Assembly (NCBI RefSeq): GCF_032854445.1 | Contig: NC_088301.1 | Coordinates: 46,743,116 to 46,807,115 of the forward strand | DNA from: Liolophura sinensis | Taxonomy: Eukaryota; Mollusca; Polyplacophora; Chitonida; Chitonidae | DNA length: 64,000 nt | Direction: 5' to 3' | Part shown: piece after piece, positions 13,401 through 28,400 of the stretch | How positions within the stretch are numbered: position 1 is the stretch's first letter | Layout: the number at the start of each line of letters is the position of its first letter | Made by a program: the position numbers and the translations under genes | Notes under the pieces: generated by a model | Databases searched by the model: none | What the model saw: only the letters and a program-made list of their open reading frames with translations | What the model was told of the DNA's origin: nothing

Positions 13401-16400
13401 CCAAATTTTCTCATTGTCTAAATTAGATACAAAATAATACACATGAAATTTCCAATACAGGACACACCATTTGGGTTCCATGCTGAGACAGCCAACAGGG
13501 ATTCATCTTTGTCGAGTGCTTCTTTACACTGAGCCATAAACAAGAGAAAGTCTGGTCCCAGTAAGATCTCTTCTTCCAATACTATTATGTAATTCTGCAA
13601 GTACAACAGATTATACCTCAAAAATTAACACTAAAATAACCAACCAACTAGAACTGCATGAAATGTCATGACTTTCAGCTTAACAGTTAAAAAAAAAAAA
13701 CAAGAAGCACAACACAACACTACTGGTATTTAAGATCATTAACCAAATGAAAGTCTGTTAAAAAGAGTATAAAGTACATGTGTTTTTACCTTCACCAAAT
13801 TTGAGCTTCACACATGCAATAGGTTTTGGTCAAATGACTATCAAAAATGTAAAAAAAAAAATGTGCCTTTTCACTTCTTTTAAATTGCAATTCACATGAG
13901 AACTAAACATTTGGGAAAGAATAAAAACAAATTCGTATTCAGCATGTCAAAGTACATCTAACTATATACTTTTTATTTCAAAATTCAAAATCAGGTCATC
14001 ATGTTACTTACAATGTAACTGATGAATTTTTACAGTTATTAAATTTCAAGTAACCTGATTAGCTGTTCTGGAGAATATGTTCAACGTATGTGCAATATGA
14101 CAGCTACATATAGGTCAGTGGTGCGTGACTTTTTACCTCATCATGAGTGATTTGCAGTCTGCTTGGAATTTCCAGAAAGAATAGTTATAAAGAAAACAGG
14201 CTTTCAGTTTGGAACAAAAAAATAAACCTATGTGGCTATTATAATAAAAAAACCTTATAAAAAAACAACAGCTTTAATCTCCCTCATAAATGCATGATTA
14301 CATTTACATAATACTTAACAAATTTTAATTTGAAATACATTACAAATGGAGGAGTCTTTTGTTTCAAATTGTCAACATCAAGAAATTAACGGTGTTTTTT
14401 GGGCTAAAGTATCTGTAATTTATTACTGATCAAATTGATCCTTTACCGTCAACATCTATGACACATCAAAGTTTTCTGGGCCTGCTTGCACAAAGCCATT
14501 GTGGCTAAAATTGATTGTATACCTACAGTTGAGTATATAGCAGATTGTATAAATAATTTACAAAGCTTGCACAAAGGAATTGTAAGACGATTGTAATTTA
14601 ATATTGTAATTGGAAGTTACAATAGTGATCCAAGAACAAATCTGACTCCTACATAACGGTGATAATGTACTGGTCAATAACGTTTTTTGCCTTCATTTTC
14701 AAGAGAGTTTCAGCAGCTAGCAACAACAATGTGAAAAATGTTCATAACATCTTTTTAAGACAATTACATTGCACACTTGCAAACCCAGTTGAAAAGTAGT
14801 AACTAACAGTCTATCTAAGGTGAGTATTTGTGTTTAACATTAATTTTGGGGCAATAATAAATATTTACAACAGGGTCGACCCGACTGTAATCTTTGATGA
14901 TAACTTACAGGTATCATAGCTTACAATCCCTTTGTGCAAGATGGTGTCAATTGTAAGCTATGGCTACGATCAAAATCTTAGTGATTTACAATCATCCTAA
15001 ACTTACCTTATCATGAAATTGTGACCAAACTTTTTTTATTGCTGCTAATAGTAAATCTGAAAGCCAAATTAAATTTACACTTAAAATTACAATTGTTAGA
15101 TGTATGACAGATATAGCTTTATAAATGTACTTACTGTCCAAAAAGTACACAAGCTCCACCAACCAAATCACCAACACTCTAAAAACACATTCTGCTTTTG
15201 GATCTTCGTTTGAACTGTTTTATGTTTAGCAAATGGACATAGTAGAATTTGCAATCACATGTCTAAAAGGCCTCTTCTTAATGGTAGTAAATGTACCCTT
15301 TCATATCACATCACACTATTTCAATGTAAACAATGAATTTATATCAGTTACTGCTACTCACTTTCATAGGACTTCTGGCTGGGCAACCGGATATCTTTAA
15401 ACCCAAAAATGTCAGCCAGATCAGCATATTCTGGAAATTGTTCATCCCATAGCAGCTGCAATAAACCAAAAGCACTGAATTTTTCTACAGCAACTAAAAA
15501 ACACGGGGAAGTAAATAAAAACATCTTCATTGCATTAGATCTACATTCTACAATTCTACATTTCATTGGTTTACCCAAACTCAATTACAAACTTAAAATT
15601 TCCCTGAAAAAAAAACAAACCATACCTTAATTCTTCTAATTGTTCAGACACTCTGAGAACGAGTGTTACAAGCTGTATTCCCCACAAACATTTCTTAAAA
15701 TATCCACATTATTGTGAACAAAAACTTCTGAATTTTTCATAATAAACATCTCTGTTTTCCGCAGAAATTTAATGTTAGATTAATTTTTATTCATGATTTT
15801 GGGGCATGCATGCAATCCACACACACTGATGCCTCTGTGGTTGTTGGGCATTAAAAAGCCTAGAAGCGCAGGAAATAAATGACGGTCACAAGTTTGTACA
15901 TGAATTTTGCTCACAATAAAAATTAAAATCAATTTGTCAGAAACAACCAAACGTATATTATGTATCAAAACTTCTACACATTTATGTTTGAACTTCATGC
16001 TTGCATGTACTTCTATCTTATTTATCAGACTTAACCATACTGTAAAAAAAACTGCTGACAACATTTTATTGGGGCATAATTTTCAGCCTTGTTGGTAACC
16101 TCAAGAACCTTAAACAGTGATGAAAACTACTGTCAATATTCCCAGGCCTCAACCGAATATCGCTGTAGAAACAGTTTGGTGACTTCAATAAATTGAAACA
16201 ATGTTGTTGATTAATGAACCTTTTGGCTCGTAATCAGTTGCATAATTTCTAATCAACTCTGTAATACTGCAATTTTCCTGGCACCTTGTGTTTAATGGCT
16301 CCAAGGTGACCTATGGGGAATAGGTAATTTCTATCATCATGTGACACTGCTGTGAACAGATGTGCATGCACAGATTTATACCTTGGTTTTGATTGCAGAC

Positions 16401-19400
16401 TAAAGACACCTACATGTACTAGTACACACAATCCCTTTCTCACTCCTTCCCACCAGTATCACCAGTATCCTCATAATTATTATTATAATTTTTTTTTGGG
16501 GGGAGCCAAAGCGAACATACCTGCTTTCAGGCGATTGTTCAGAAAGGGGAAAATTTGGGTATTCAAGTAGGATTTCAATGACAGAGAATGGCCACATCTA
16601 CTTTGGTTCTTTTTGTGTGGCATATTCACACACACACATACACACCTACATACAGGCATCAGAGTTTCAACGAAAATCTCATAAGCCTGTTTATTAGCTG
16701 TTTCTATTGAAACGGAGTGCCAGTTATTTGACCCCTATGGAAAGTAGCACTTCTAGAGGATCACCTACATGTAGCTGTGTATATCAAGTGTCATGTTCCC
16801 ACATGGGGGTGGCAGCCCTTTAGCTGGAGTTAGCCTTGAAAAGAATCACCCATTTCCCCATTTCATACCCTCAAAGGTCACATGAGCGGCAGGTGCACCT
16901 TAATTGTTGTGTGATCACCATTTTATGATAAATGAAAATTCAAGAAAAAACTCCCTGGTGACCACCCAGTACCTTTACACTTGTCAAATATTTGTTATAA
17001 TCCAGAGCTCTTCATGTACAAAACTAAAACAGAACTTAGCACTTCATGAATCCTTACTTGCAGATGATGACAAACTGTGTTTAAAATGACAACATGCAAT
17101 AAACAGGCCTCACAATCTCCACGTGTCTATTATACCCATCAATGGCGAAATTTTGCCGACAAAAGGCAAAAAAAAATAATCTTACCTGTTGCTGACGACA
17201 CATAAATCATGCCTGGGCAAATTTGAATACCGTTAATCATAAAACAAGCAATTTATTTTGATATCTAGCCAGTCAGCATAGTGTGAATTTCTAACGTGTC
17301 AACAATACAGACAAATCCTGTATGACTCTCAATATATGCTGGACTACTGAAAAGGGGTCAAAGTTAATCATGGTATTTTTCGCAAAGTTTGCTTTGAGTA
17401 TGTTTTCTGTGTTTCATGGGAGGTTTCCAAATTCAAAAGGCAGGAAAAATAACTCTTCTGCAATAGGAGGACAGTTCCGATTGTAATGAAAGAAAATGTG
17501 CACCTTGAGTGACATACTTCGTTCAAATTATATGGTGATAGAATTCTCAGTGAAATTTATCTGTACCTGAAATACAAGTGCTGCATAACAAATACACATG
17601 TGTGGCAAAATGAGGGATCCGAATAGGCAACCATTCACACGATACTACTGCTACGTGACTTCCATGTTACCCAAACAATTGTATGTTCGCCTTTTCGAGG
17701 TCTGCAGTGTACATTGAGATGGAGACAGAGTTCGGAACTTACAGGGTTGTAATAGTCATCACCTGACTTGATACTTCCTTCAGTATAATTCATGGGTATG
17801 ATTAGAAATACACGTGGGCTAGTCAGGAGACCTGCTCACCTCACTGTTAGTGCCTTGACCCTGTGTAACGCGGATGAGAGACCATAGCAAGCATGCAGGG
17901 TAATGAACTGTGCAGGGAGCTAATCGCCCACTCCTGTCATGTTGCTGGTAACTCAGTCCGTGGGAAAGTAAACGACAGTTATCGATCGGCGAAACTTTAT
18001 GTCATGTACTGCATTTTAGAAAAAGACAATATACATGTAGAGCACTTACAAACACCATTTCAGGATTGATTCCAGACTGCATGGATGTGGTCTCGAGTGT
18101 TTTCACTAAAGAGTTGTGATTAAGTCCTGGAATATATAACAAAAAGTAAAACGCTTGAGAAGTACATATAGCTGTAAGTCCAATGCCCACCTATTTTCTG
18201 TGCCAATTAAAATTTGATAATAAATACAACTTATCTATAAATTCACACTCAATCAGCATTACATCAGCACCTTCAACCCCTGAATAAAAATCAGAATTGA
18301 ATAAATCATAAAAAAATAAAATTGTGAAACTTTTATAATGTGTCTCATTTGCTCATCTACTGATAAATACTTAAAGCCATAATTACATCTCATTTCTGTT
18401 TTACATGTAAAAGCACAAGAGACAAACTTTGCCACTGAAATGGAGACAGTCTAAAGAAGATGCATTCATACTGGTAGACACCTTTTTGTGTGGCTGTAAT
18501 AAATGAGTGCACTTTAAATTTACCTGGTACAATAATAATTGGAGAGGAGTATATGTCATTTCCCTCTAAAGATTTCTCCATCAATGGAACTGGTTTATAT
18601 TGATCATCCACGTGAGCAGCTGCAAAAAAAAAAAAGAGAACAAATTTCTTAATTCCAAAAACTACACTCCATTCAAGACCACAAGCCTATGAACAAAACT
18701 TCGGGTGAGCGAAAATATACCCAAGGATAGATGGGCAACAGCTGGTTATTGAATTTTAACCAAAAACTGGCGGTAGAGACAGCCAGGTGCAACTAAGGAT
18801 ATCATGTATCTCTACTTGATGCATCATGAGGAGTCCATTAGAACCATTTAACAAATATCAACTCTACTTGTCAAAAAACAAAATGGTAAATCCAAACTAT
18901 ATTTTATGCACCACAGGGTAATAAATATTCATTATTGAGAATCACCCTTCAACGAAGTGACTGGCTTGGGTAAGGTCAGCCATGGTTGTTGGATGCCCTA
19001 TGTGATGGATGAAGAGAGGATGTCAATGCTGTATAGTCCACAGGTTATGGAAAATGGTTCCTTTCTAATTAGCTTGTGCCTCAAACTGTAAACATTTTAA
19101 AGCTATAATGCTTGTTGTGTGAAGCTGCTTTCTTTAAACAGCCTAACAGCCTCTTTCCCGTATGCCAAGTATTGTTTAATTCAATGGAGACTCTTCAAAT
19201 GCTCAACAATAAGAATCTGACGCCACTTTTTTCACCTACCAATTCATCACGACCTCTCACTGAAAGACAGAATGACGTTAGAAACTGATACACTATACTT
19301 TGAAGACGTCTACAAATTTTGACATATCATTGACTGGAGGTCCTGCTTCACACTATCTTCACGACATGAAATTACAAACAATGCCACCCTCAAATCTAAC

Positions 19401-22400
19401 CCACTGGTGCAATGAAACCATATTCAAATAAATGTTAAACAGATACCACACATGAAGACTACTTACGATCACAAAAGTCTACATAGCCGTCATTCTCCTT
19501 ACAGAAAGCTCTCTTCTCATCATTCCTCCATACCAGTGGATCTGGCATCACCTTCGTACTTTTCACTACCAGAAAAACATTGAACATTACTTTAAGAAAA
19601 CTCTTACATACTCATATTATTACATTACCAGTGATAGAGAATATATATTATTACAGTCTTTAAGTTGCCAGTACTGCAATAAATAATCAACGAAACTCCT
19701 TCACAAAATAAAATGATTACTGTGTTTCTGAACTTAAGTACTAACAAGACCACCATTAATGTTAATCTTAAAGAAGACTTTTTGGGGTTATGTTTGGAAA
19801 GGTAAAACCTCAAACACCCTTTCTTATTCCATGATACCACAATGATGTACAATAGGGTTTACTTGTGATTTAATGTTGTCAAGGTCATAGTAAACAACTT
19901 TTGCTCGCCTAAATAAAGAAATTGTTCACAGAGTGGTTCCGTCAATGCATACAGAGAAAATTGACCACCTACATTTTGTTGGAATGCAGAAGGAATGGGT
20001 TAAGGGTTTCGGCCATTGACCATCTGGTCCTGCAAAACTTATCTGCAAGGAAAATATGTGACACATTATAACCATCACACCACAATGGCTTCTCGCATAA
20101 TTTAGAAACAGAAGTTTCAATACTTCACTAAATACATTCAAAGCCCAATGGCACCTCCTTGTATATCTCCCAGTTACAGGCTAGCCCATTATCAGCAGTT
20201 TAAGCTGGGTGTTAACCTTCAGTTAGGCAACATCATTTTATTTTATGTTTTACGGGTGAGTCAACACTAAAATATCAAAAATGAAATAAAAATAAAAAGA
20301 AAAATCAACCTTTCTATTTTGTCCGATCTTGATACATTGATGATTTTCATGTTTTCCAAGGCTTTCAGATCAAGTAAACATGTCATCAACAAGAAAACCA
20401 GCCAAGGACAGTCCACATTTTTCTCAAAAAAGACTTTCCATTTACTGATAAATGAAATTCATTTTGATTCATTTCGCCCTAAAACAAAAATTTAAATAGG
20501 TGTGGTCTTAACATGGAATGAATACGATAAACCTACTTAAAGCAAACAGGATCAATGCTGACTGGCTGACAGTTAAGATAGGGATTATTAGGTTAAATCT
20601 TGAAGCTTTGGTCACACTTGAATAAATCTGCTGTACCTAAAATTCACCTCAGGCTAGGTACAGTTAGACTTGGCTGGCTATCTCTCACACCAGCCAATCA
20701 GAAATGATTCTGTATCCCCTTAAGGTAAAATTAATTTAAATATCTGTAAAGCTTACTTGTTCTATTGTTGAGAAGCCATCCAGCATTTTCTGGCCTACAA
20801 GGTACCACACATCTCTGAAGCGGAGACTCTCAATCATACTGCTGCCAAATTCCTGCAGAAGCTCCTTAGCTGTTACCGACAGTCTACAGGTGAGCACAAA
20901 AACAAATAAATACATATTGAGAACCAAGCTTAATATGTCCTAAAATCTCAGAAATACATACATATAAATGACACAGCTTTTTATTTTTTTTATTCTTTAG
21001 TACTGACCATCATAGGATACCACTGGTCGCAATATAGCATGCACCAAAACAACATGTTTTCAACAGTTTATTTGCAAGTGTTCATGATTCTACATTAAAT
21101 TTTTGTAGGATACTTGTTATTTTTCATGGTATTATGCTATATATAATAATCATTATGCGATTATTCATGAAACTAATGATCCAAAGAAACAAATGTCAAC
21201 TTTAAGGCTGTCAGTTTGTATTGGATTTTTTGCTCAAAAATCTTGATGTGCTGTTTTGTTTACCAAAACACATTGTATCTACATATGGAGTTATGTACAT
21301 TCACATCGAAACATAAAATCTCACTTTTTTGAAGACTCATCTGCAGTTACGGCAATAATGATTTGGGAGCCCCACACATCTTCCAGGAACATCTCTAGAG
21401 GGCTACTGTCTGTAATACAAACAGAAATGAAAATTTAGAGGAAGCTCTTGTTGGCTAAGTGATATAAAGCACCAGTCTCACTGTAGAGGATAGGCCCACG
21501 CCCCTGAAGTCACATGTTACAATTCACCTCTGAACAGACTGCATTTTAATGACTTTACATCGGGGGGAGGGGCACCTGGTGATGTCTAGCATTTTATTAA
21601 TTGCAATACTTTTTTAGGAGTAAGGTGCAATGAGGACTTCTGAAAATGGCTACTGGGGAGTTCCAATATTAAAGCGGCATCAGTTAGCTGAAGACCTACC
21701 TATAAGATAGATTTTAACATTGTAAGGCCGAAATTTTTTTTAAATAAATAAATAAATCTTTCAAACATACATTTTACCTGAGCTGACAACGAATACTTCA
21801 TTTAAGATGTGCGACTCTAAACAGATTATGTCAAGTTTTCCTGCAGTCTGTTGCCTGGCATATAGCTTCCACTGTTGTGACACAACCCACATACAGCATA
21901 AGCCTACATGTACTTCAATAAGCGAGGTCCAACTTCTCATGGTATTACAAACTAATCCCGCACCATGCCATAACTGCTGACTTGTAAAAAGGGAGCTAAT
22001 TCAGAGATGGCTTACCGATGAACTTAAAATTAATCTACAAACTTTACAACAAGATGGTAGGTACACTTTACCTGTTTCATATGTGTCAAATCTTGCCATT
22101 TTAACAATTTTCTTTGATCTTGGGTCCAGCACCACAATATTAAAACCCCTTCCACCATCATTCAGATCAGTCCCAGAAACACTGAAACAAAAAAATATGG
22201 CAATGAAACTACTGATTCACCAAAAAAAAAAAGCACAAGATTTCAGTAAAATACCAATATTATGTATATTCATTCATTTGATTTGTGTTTGATGTCTTAC
22301 TCAAGAATATTTCACTTACACAATGTCAACCAGCATTCTGGTGGGAGGAAACCAGGCAGAGCTTGGGAGAAACCCACAACCATTCGCAGGTTGATGGAAG

Positions 22401-25400
22401 ACTTATATGACAATACCGGTCAAACAGTTTCTGGAGATTCAGTATATGTCTCCCTAATTTCAGTCAAAATATACATTTGAAATTGTCACTTATTGTTTTT
22501 TTTTTTTCGCTTTTGAAAATGAAAGAAAAATTTACAGCACATACTATTTCCCGTCCAAGCAGATTTGAGGCCCTTCTGTATTTCCCTTTCCCGTGTACAC
22601 CAGGCCCGACACAGAGCCTGTTGGGCATGATTCAGGTAACCCACAGTTTGGGAATGGCTCCCCAATTTTCATATTCTCAGGTAAAATGATAGCAGACTGA
22701 AGACTATCAATTCTGTTTTCCAGGGGACCCACTGTAAAAACAAAGGCAAGAAGATTTATCAATCAATTATTCAATGTGCCATGATGTAACAAATTTATTA
22801 CAAAATCTTTAACAGGAATTTGGAAGGGGGGGGGGGGGGGGGGGTCAGAGAAATATGGCAGATTAAAAGATGAATGTATTTATTTAGTAACAAAGTTGAA
22901 TTAAATTTGATATTCAGCAGATTAAACTACATCTGAAAAACAGTGCAAGATCTTTTCCCTTACTTGGAATTGAAAAACAGCCACTCTTTTCAATAATTTT
23001 TGCAAACCCAGACCGCATTCTGTTATGCTGCAACATAAATAACAAAATGGTAATGAAATAATGGACAAAAAAAATCACAACTTAAAACATTCAATTAAAA
23101 ACTACATGTAAATATAAATAGTAATTAAAGCCTTTAATTAATTTTTTTTAGACTATTTATTGTCAACAAATCGAATATAAAATGAGGAACTATAAATTCT
23201 TGACATAAATAACTTACGTATTCAATGGCATATCCAGAGTCCAGATTTTTCTGCCCAATCATCATGAATGAATCTCTGAACTTAATGGAATCTGCTTGGT
23301 TCGACCCAAGTTTCTTCAGCAATCTCCTAGCATCATTAAGTCTGCAATGCAGGACCAAAGGGACATAACTTAATGTTGCACTCTTGAAAACTAGTTCTAT
23401 GATGGGTTAATTCTTAAAATTTTATATATTCATACACATGGCAATCACCGCAAGCACATCCTTACATTTGTCTTTATGGCTGACAATGAATTCATGATGA
23501 CTTTTGAATATTTGTAAGACCACAGACACTTAATAAATTCTTGCCATTGCCAAGTTTCACTTGTGCACTATATAATACATGTATTCCAGGAGGGAAGAAA
23601 TGAACATTACATTCTTAGTTTCATAAATCTGATATAATCAAATTGATTTTCTTTATAATATTTATTCTGACTTCTTCTGGCTGTTAAGCAGGCATCTTTG
23701 TTTTGACAAAGGCATAAATGAGCCACGACATCGAAATCTGCGAAATGGTTACTACCGGATGAGACACTAAACCCACAATGATTCCCTCAAAACGCTGAGG
23801 GAATCTGTCATTTCCTCAAATAGATACCAACAGATAGTGCAAGATTACTTGATCTGATTTAACATTCGCTCAATGTCAGTATATAAAACTTCTCATTTAC
23901 CGATATGGATTAAAACTATGACCTTATGCTGACCTAAAACTATGACATAAGGCTGATTTTTAGAACACACAGAATGAAACAATCTCTAGTAGACCAAGAC
24001 AATGTGAGCAATAATCACAGCAGTTTTTTTTATATTGAATTTATTAATCATCTTGGAAAATGATGACTGATTCTTAAATTTCTACTATGATGTGCACAGA
24101 TTTAGCAAGAAGTTGAAATCAGGGTGCCTCATATCTCATTGTTTTCTTCCATTTCCCTATCTGTCACATGTTAATTTTGTCAGAATAGCATGTCTCAAAG
24201 ACACTAAGACATACCCTGGCAAAAGCTATGGTGCTTAATCAGGTAAAATAAATGTATCCATAACAAGATACATGTATCTTCAAACGGTTACATATATTCT
24301 CTCTACTTTTACAAGGTATAGGTATGCTGGGTAAAACAAGCTTATTTTATAACAATGAAATAAAGCTTAACTCACTTGGAGGACACCTCATCAAAGCTGG
24401 CAATCATAACAATATGATTGTCTGCAAGTTTTGTACGTATATATCTGATAAGTGGGGTATCTGAAAGAGAACATCCAAACTCAAATGAAAAATCAAACAA
24501 CACTTATTACAAAATGGAGATACTGTATGTGATATGCCCTGGCTTTTAACATGAACAATGTAAACATACCTGATAAAAATAGATTTTCTAGCAAGGCTAC
24601 CCAAAAACTTATCTGAAGACACATCAATGCAAAACTTCAGCTCAGCTTAAGGACTTGAGCGTTTATCTAAACAGGAATTCTAGTACATATACACAATAAA
24701 GACATTAAATGTTTTAACTTTTAACTGCATTTAAATATACATACTGACAATCAAAACCCGAATAGATGCAGTACTATTTGAGACACAACATGATTCAAAC
24801 ATACAAGACTAAGCAATGAATTTTGTAATTATGAATGCATACTTATGCGTAGAGGACATCAACGATGGTACACCCCCCTATTGTTCTTTACATGTATGCA
24901 AAACCTGCACTCTATATAAACAAAGTACTTTTTGAATGAATGATTATGCCTTAAGACACGGCAAAATTGCAGCTATAATATAAAGACTATTGCACATGTA
25001 TTTTCTGAGAAACCACCCTTAGCATTGCTTCAACTGTTATTGGATGCTACCTACAATAGAAGACTCAAGGATGATCTACTCAGAGTCCAAATGACAGAAT
25101 GCATGTTTTTTTTTTGTTTTTTTTTTTTGCTGTGACATTGCAGTGCGTGTGCACTTCATATATGTTTTATGAGCACACGTCCACTGCTAATTTTGACGTA
25201 ATAAAGAAAAGAACAAATGAGTTCACATCTTATGACCATGTTGATACAGATGGGAAGGAGTTTTTCGATTTCCCCATTGGGGTATGAAGTATGCTAAAAA
25301 ACAGGGTTCAGGACCATCACCATTTAAGCTATTTATATTACACTGCTGCTAGCTTCCTGCAATAACTCACCATCTATGTATGTGTCAACAGTGAAGGTGC

Positions 25401-28400
25401 CTACAATTTCTGCTGTTATGTCTGCAAAATAAAGACAAAAGCAATGCATAAGTGAAGGATGGAAATAAGGACCTGTATAAGTTGCCTTTAAAATACCAAA
25501 GGGCAATTATATGTTCTATTTCAAGAGTGAAGGAAACTGAAGTGCCTGGGGTAAACTGCCAACCTTCGCCAAGTAACTGACCACGAGTGACGTAGAGACG
25601 TACACACCCTATTGATGGAGGACAATTGGTCTTCAACAACTGTCAAGACTGTGCAAATGTCCATATACACTGACAATATAGTCAGTGACAGGAGTATGAA
25701 ACCATGCCTGATGTTTCTTTGCAACTGAAAGATAAGCGTCTTTAATCAACGGACCACAACTCACTCAAAAAGACCTTCATATAGCACACAATGTTTACTC
25801 AAACTGCTGGTACACAACATTTAATCATATTTTTAATTAGGTGGAAGAAAATCTGAATATAAACATACAAAGATGGCTACGATGAAGTATTTCTGGAAAA
25901 ATACTATTCTTATCAATAAGCTTCATGTCTTAAATAATAAATATATCATACAAAACTCCTCCAGTGGTGTAATTACATTTAGGTACAGTATATTAACGTA
26001 TAAAACAAAACATCTGAAGACAGAATATGAGTTACACTACCAGACAAACAGCAAAGCTGGAAACTTACCATCCACAACAACCATATTAAGTCCTCTCCCA
26101 CCATTACCAAGATTTGGACTCATAGCTCTGTCAACATAAAATGAGAATGGTATATAGAGGTATAATCATACAGGTATATACAATGCACAACATTATCAAT
26201 GCCCCACTGCCTAACTGCCCCACTTCTCAGAAAATTACTTTTAATGAGAATCCAGTTCTCCTCAATACTCCTGTACCTCAAAGTCACATTCGAACTAATA
26301 AATGCTGGAGTAGTGTAAAAAGTTTTTCACATCGTTAAAGTTATGAACATGTAATCCCAAAAATCTGTTCACTTTTACATGTATTAAAACTTTCAATTAC
26401 AATAACAGCTTTGAGGTACTAGATATTAAGTAGATTCATGTAGATTCTCAAGAATCAAACAAATCGAATCTAAACGAATTTAAATTCTGTTAAAACACGA
26501 TGACCCTACTGGTACTGATACACCATTGGAGCTATTATGATCAGTCATGCGTGTATTTTAAAATGGCACAAGTCAAATAAATGGATTTTAAGATACATTG
26601 TACACTGCATTAGCAAAACAAACAGGTATGTCCTAAAATTTCACCCATAACTATGTTCCTTACTTTACCTCATTATAACAGTTCTATTGAAGCACAGTTT
26701 GCATTTTGGAAGGTAGAATGACATCCTACTTGAAAAATGTGAGTTTCAAAGCTGGTCTTTATTACATAATATGCTTTCCTCTCCATAACTTACACTTGGT
26801 CTTCAAAACAGATTGTAGGTCCCAGTTGATTGTTAGTGCCAGTTTTGATATAAAATGCATATTGATTTTCAGGACAGGTAACACCGCATTTAGTACCTGT
26901 AAAAACAACCAGTTCACAGTGATCAACCATTTCAGTGCCAAAGTCGATCTCCACGCATGCCCAGTATGGTGCATACAGGTACATGATACACGTAACTGAT
27001 CCTGAAAGGGTACTTCCAGTTCAGAAATGATGAATGAGTACTACATGTAATTAATAAAGCAACACAAATGCATGTTAACACTAAATGATGAAAATAAACA
27101 TGAGCAAAGTAAACTTGAAGAATAAGCTGTTCAGTGAGTCAAAATGAAACCTGTTATAGAGCTAGTGATTCCTTAACTACAATTATCAAATATTACAAAT
27201 ATACAAAATACAATTGCTCTTAAATATATATATATATAAATTTTCTTAAGTAAATATATGCTATTTATGATCCTTAAATCAGTTGAATTACAGTTTAGGT
27301 AGCTTGTGTTCTGATGGTTTTCATCAAGCTTTTCAGCTTGTTCAATATCTGTAACATGTTTGTCACACACTGAATTAATCAGTTCTTTTTTATATCAGGA
27401 CAGGAGACAAGAACATTACAAAATATCAGTTCCTTACATTTCCTCTAAAGTGTAGTTCATACCAGAGCTACCAATGAAACCAAGAAACTGGCTTGATTAC
27501 ATTACTTTCTCTTACTACTCAGCATGCACCATATACCCTTGCGTAGATTAACCAAACACATTTAGCATGCAAATTCAGGAGTAATGCAACTGCTTAACTT
27601 ACCAACTCAACACAATCAAGTTACACGGTAATTATAAATGCACAGCCTATGGTCCATAGGCCTACACACATGCAAATAGCAATTAATTAGTATGCAGATT
27701 TATCAGGTTTAATTCTTACTGCATATATTTTATACTGAAAATAAGGTATAATGACTTGTATAAATTTTATAAATTTTAAATGACTTCATTATATGTTAGC
27801 TGCATATACCTGTATGTGCTTTTAATCTCTCTAAAATGTCATTTTCTGCAGTGAAAAGATTTAAATGGATATCAGCTGTGTGAGTTTCTCTCATTTCAAA
27901 CCATCCATGCAATCTTAATAATGCACCTGAAATAAATTATAGGATCAAGCCACTGGCAGTTGCTACATTCGCATTCAAGGCTCAAGACACCAAAAAAATT
28001 CATGGACATACAGCATGCTTTATATCCCACAGCACATCATGACACTTGCTCAAAGCTACATGCCATTAATGGGTTGCAAAATAATCACACTGCTGGATTA
28101 TTTATTATTTTTTTTTATTGTATTTTTAGGGGAGAGAGGATCGCATTTTAAAACGGATTTGCAAAACTGAAATAAAATAATGTAAAATTTAGTTATTTAG
28201 TAATACAGTGATAGTAATTCAACTTTGTACACCAGTACACTACAAGAAATATTACAAGGAATCCATACTCAATAATATTTAACTAACTTCAGTATATGTA
28301 GAAACATGCAATAACATTGCAATGAGGTGAAACCGTGAAGCAGAGATATAATGTTGTTTTGTCCAAAGCAGTCCTTGACTAACCAATTCAAGACATACCG

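Noticed and set aside
21440-21560. tRNA-like stretch (GGCTAAGTGATATAAAGCAC and following)
   Set aside because: It recalls a tRNA-derived SINE head but the B box is absent and no fold can be supported.
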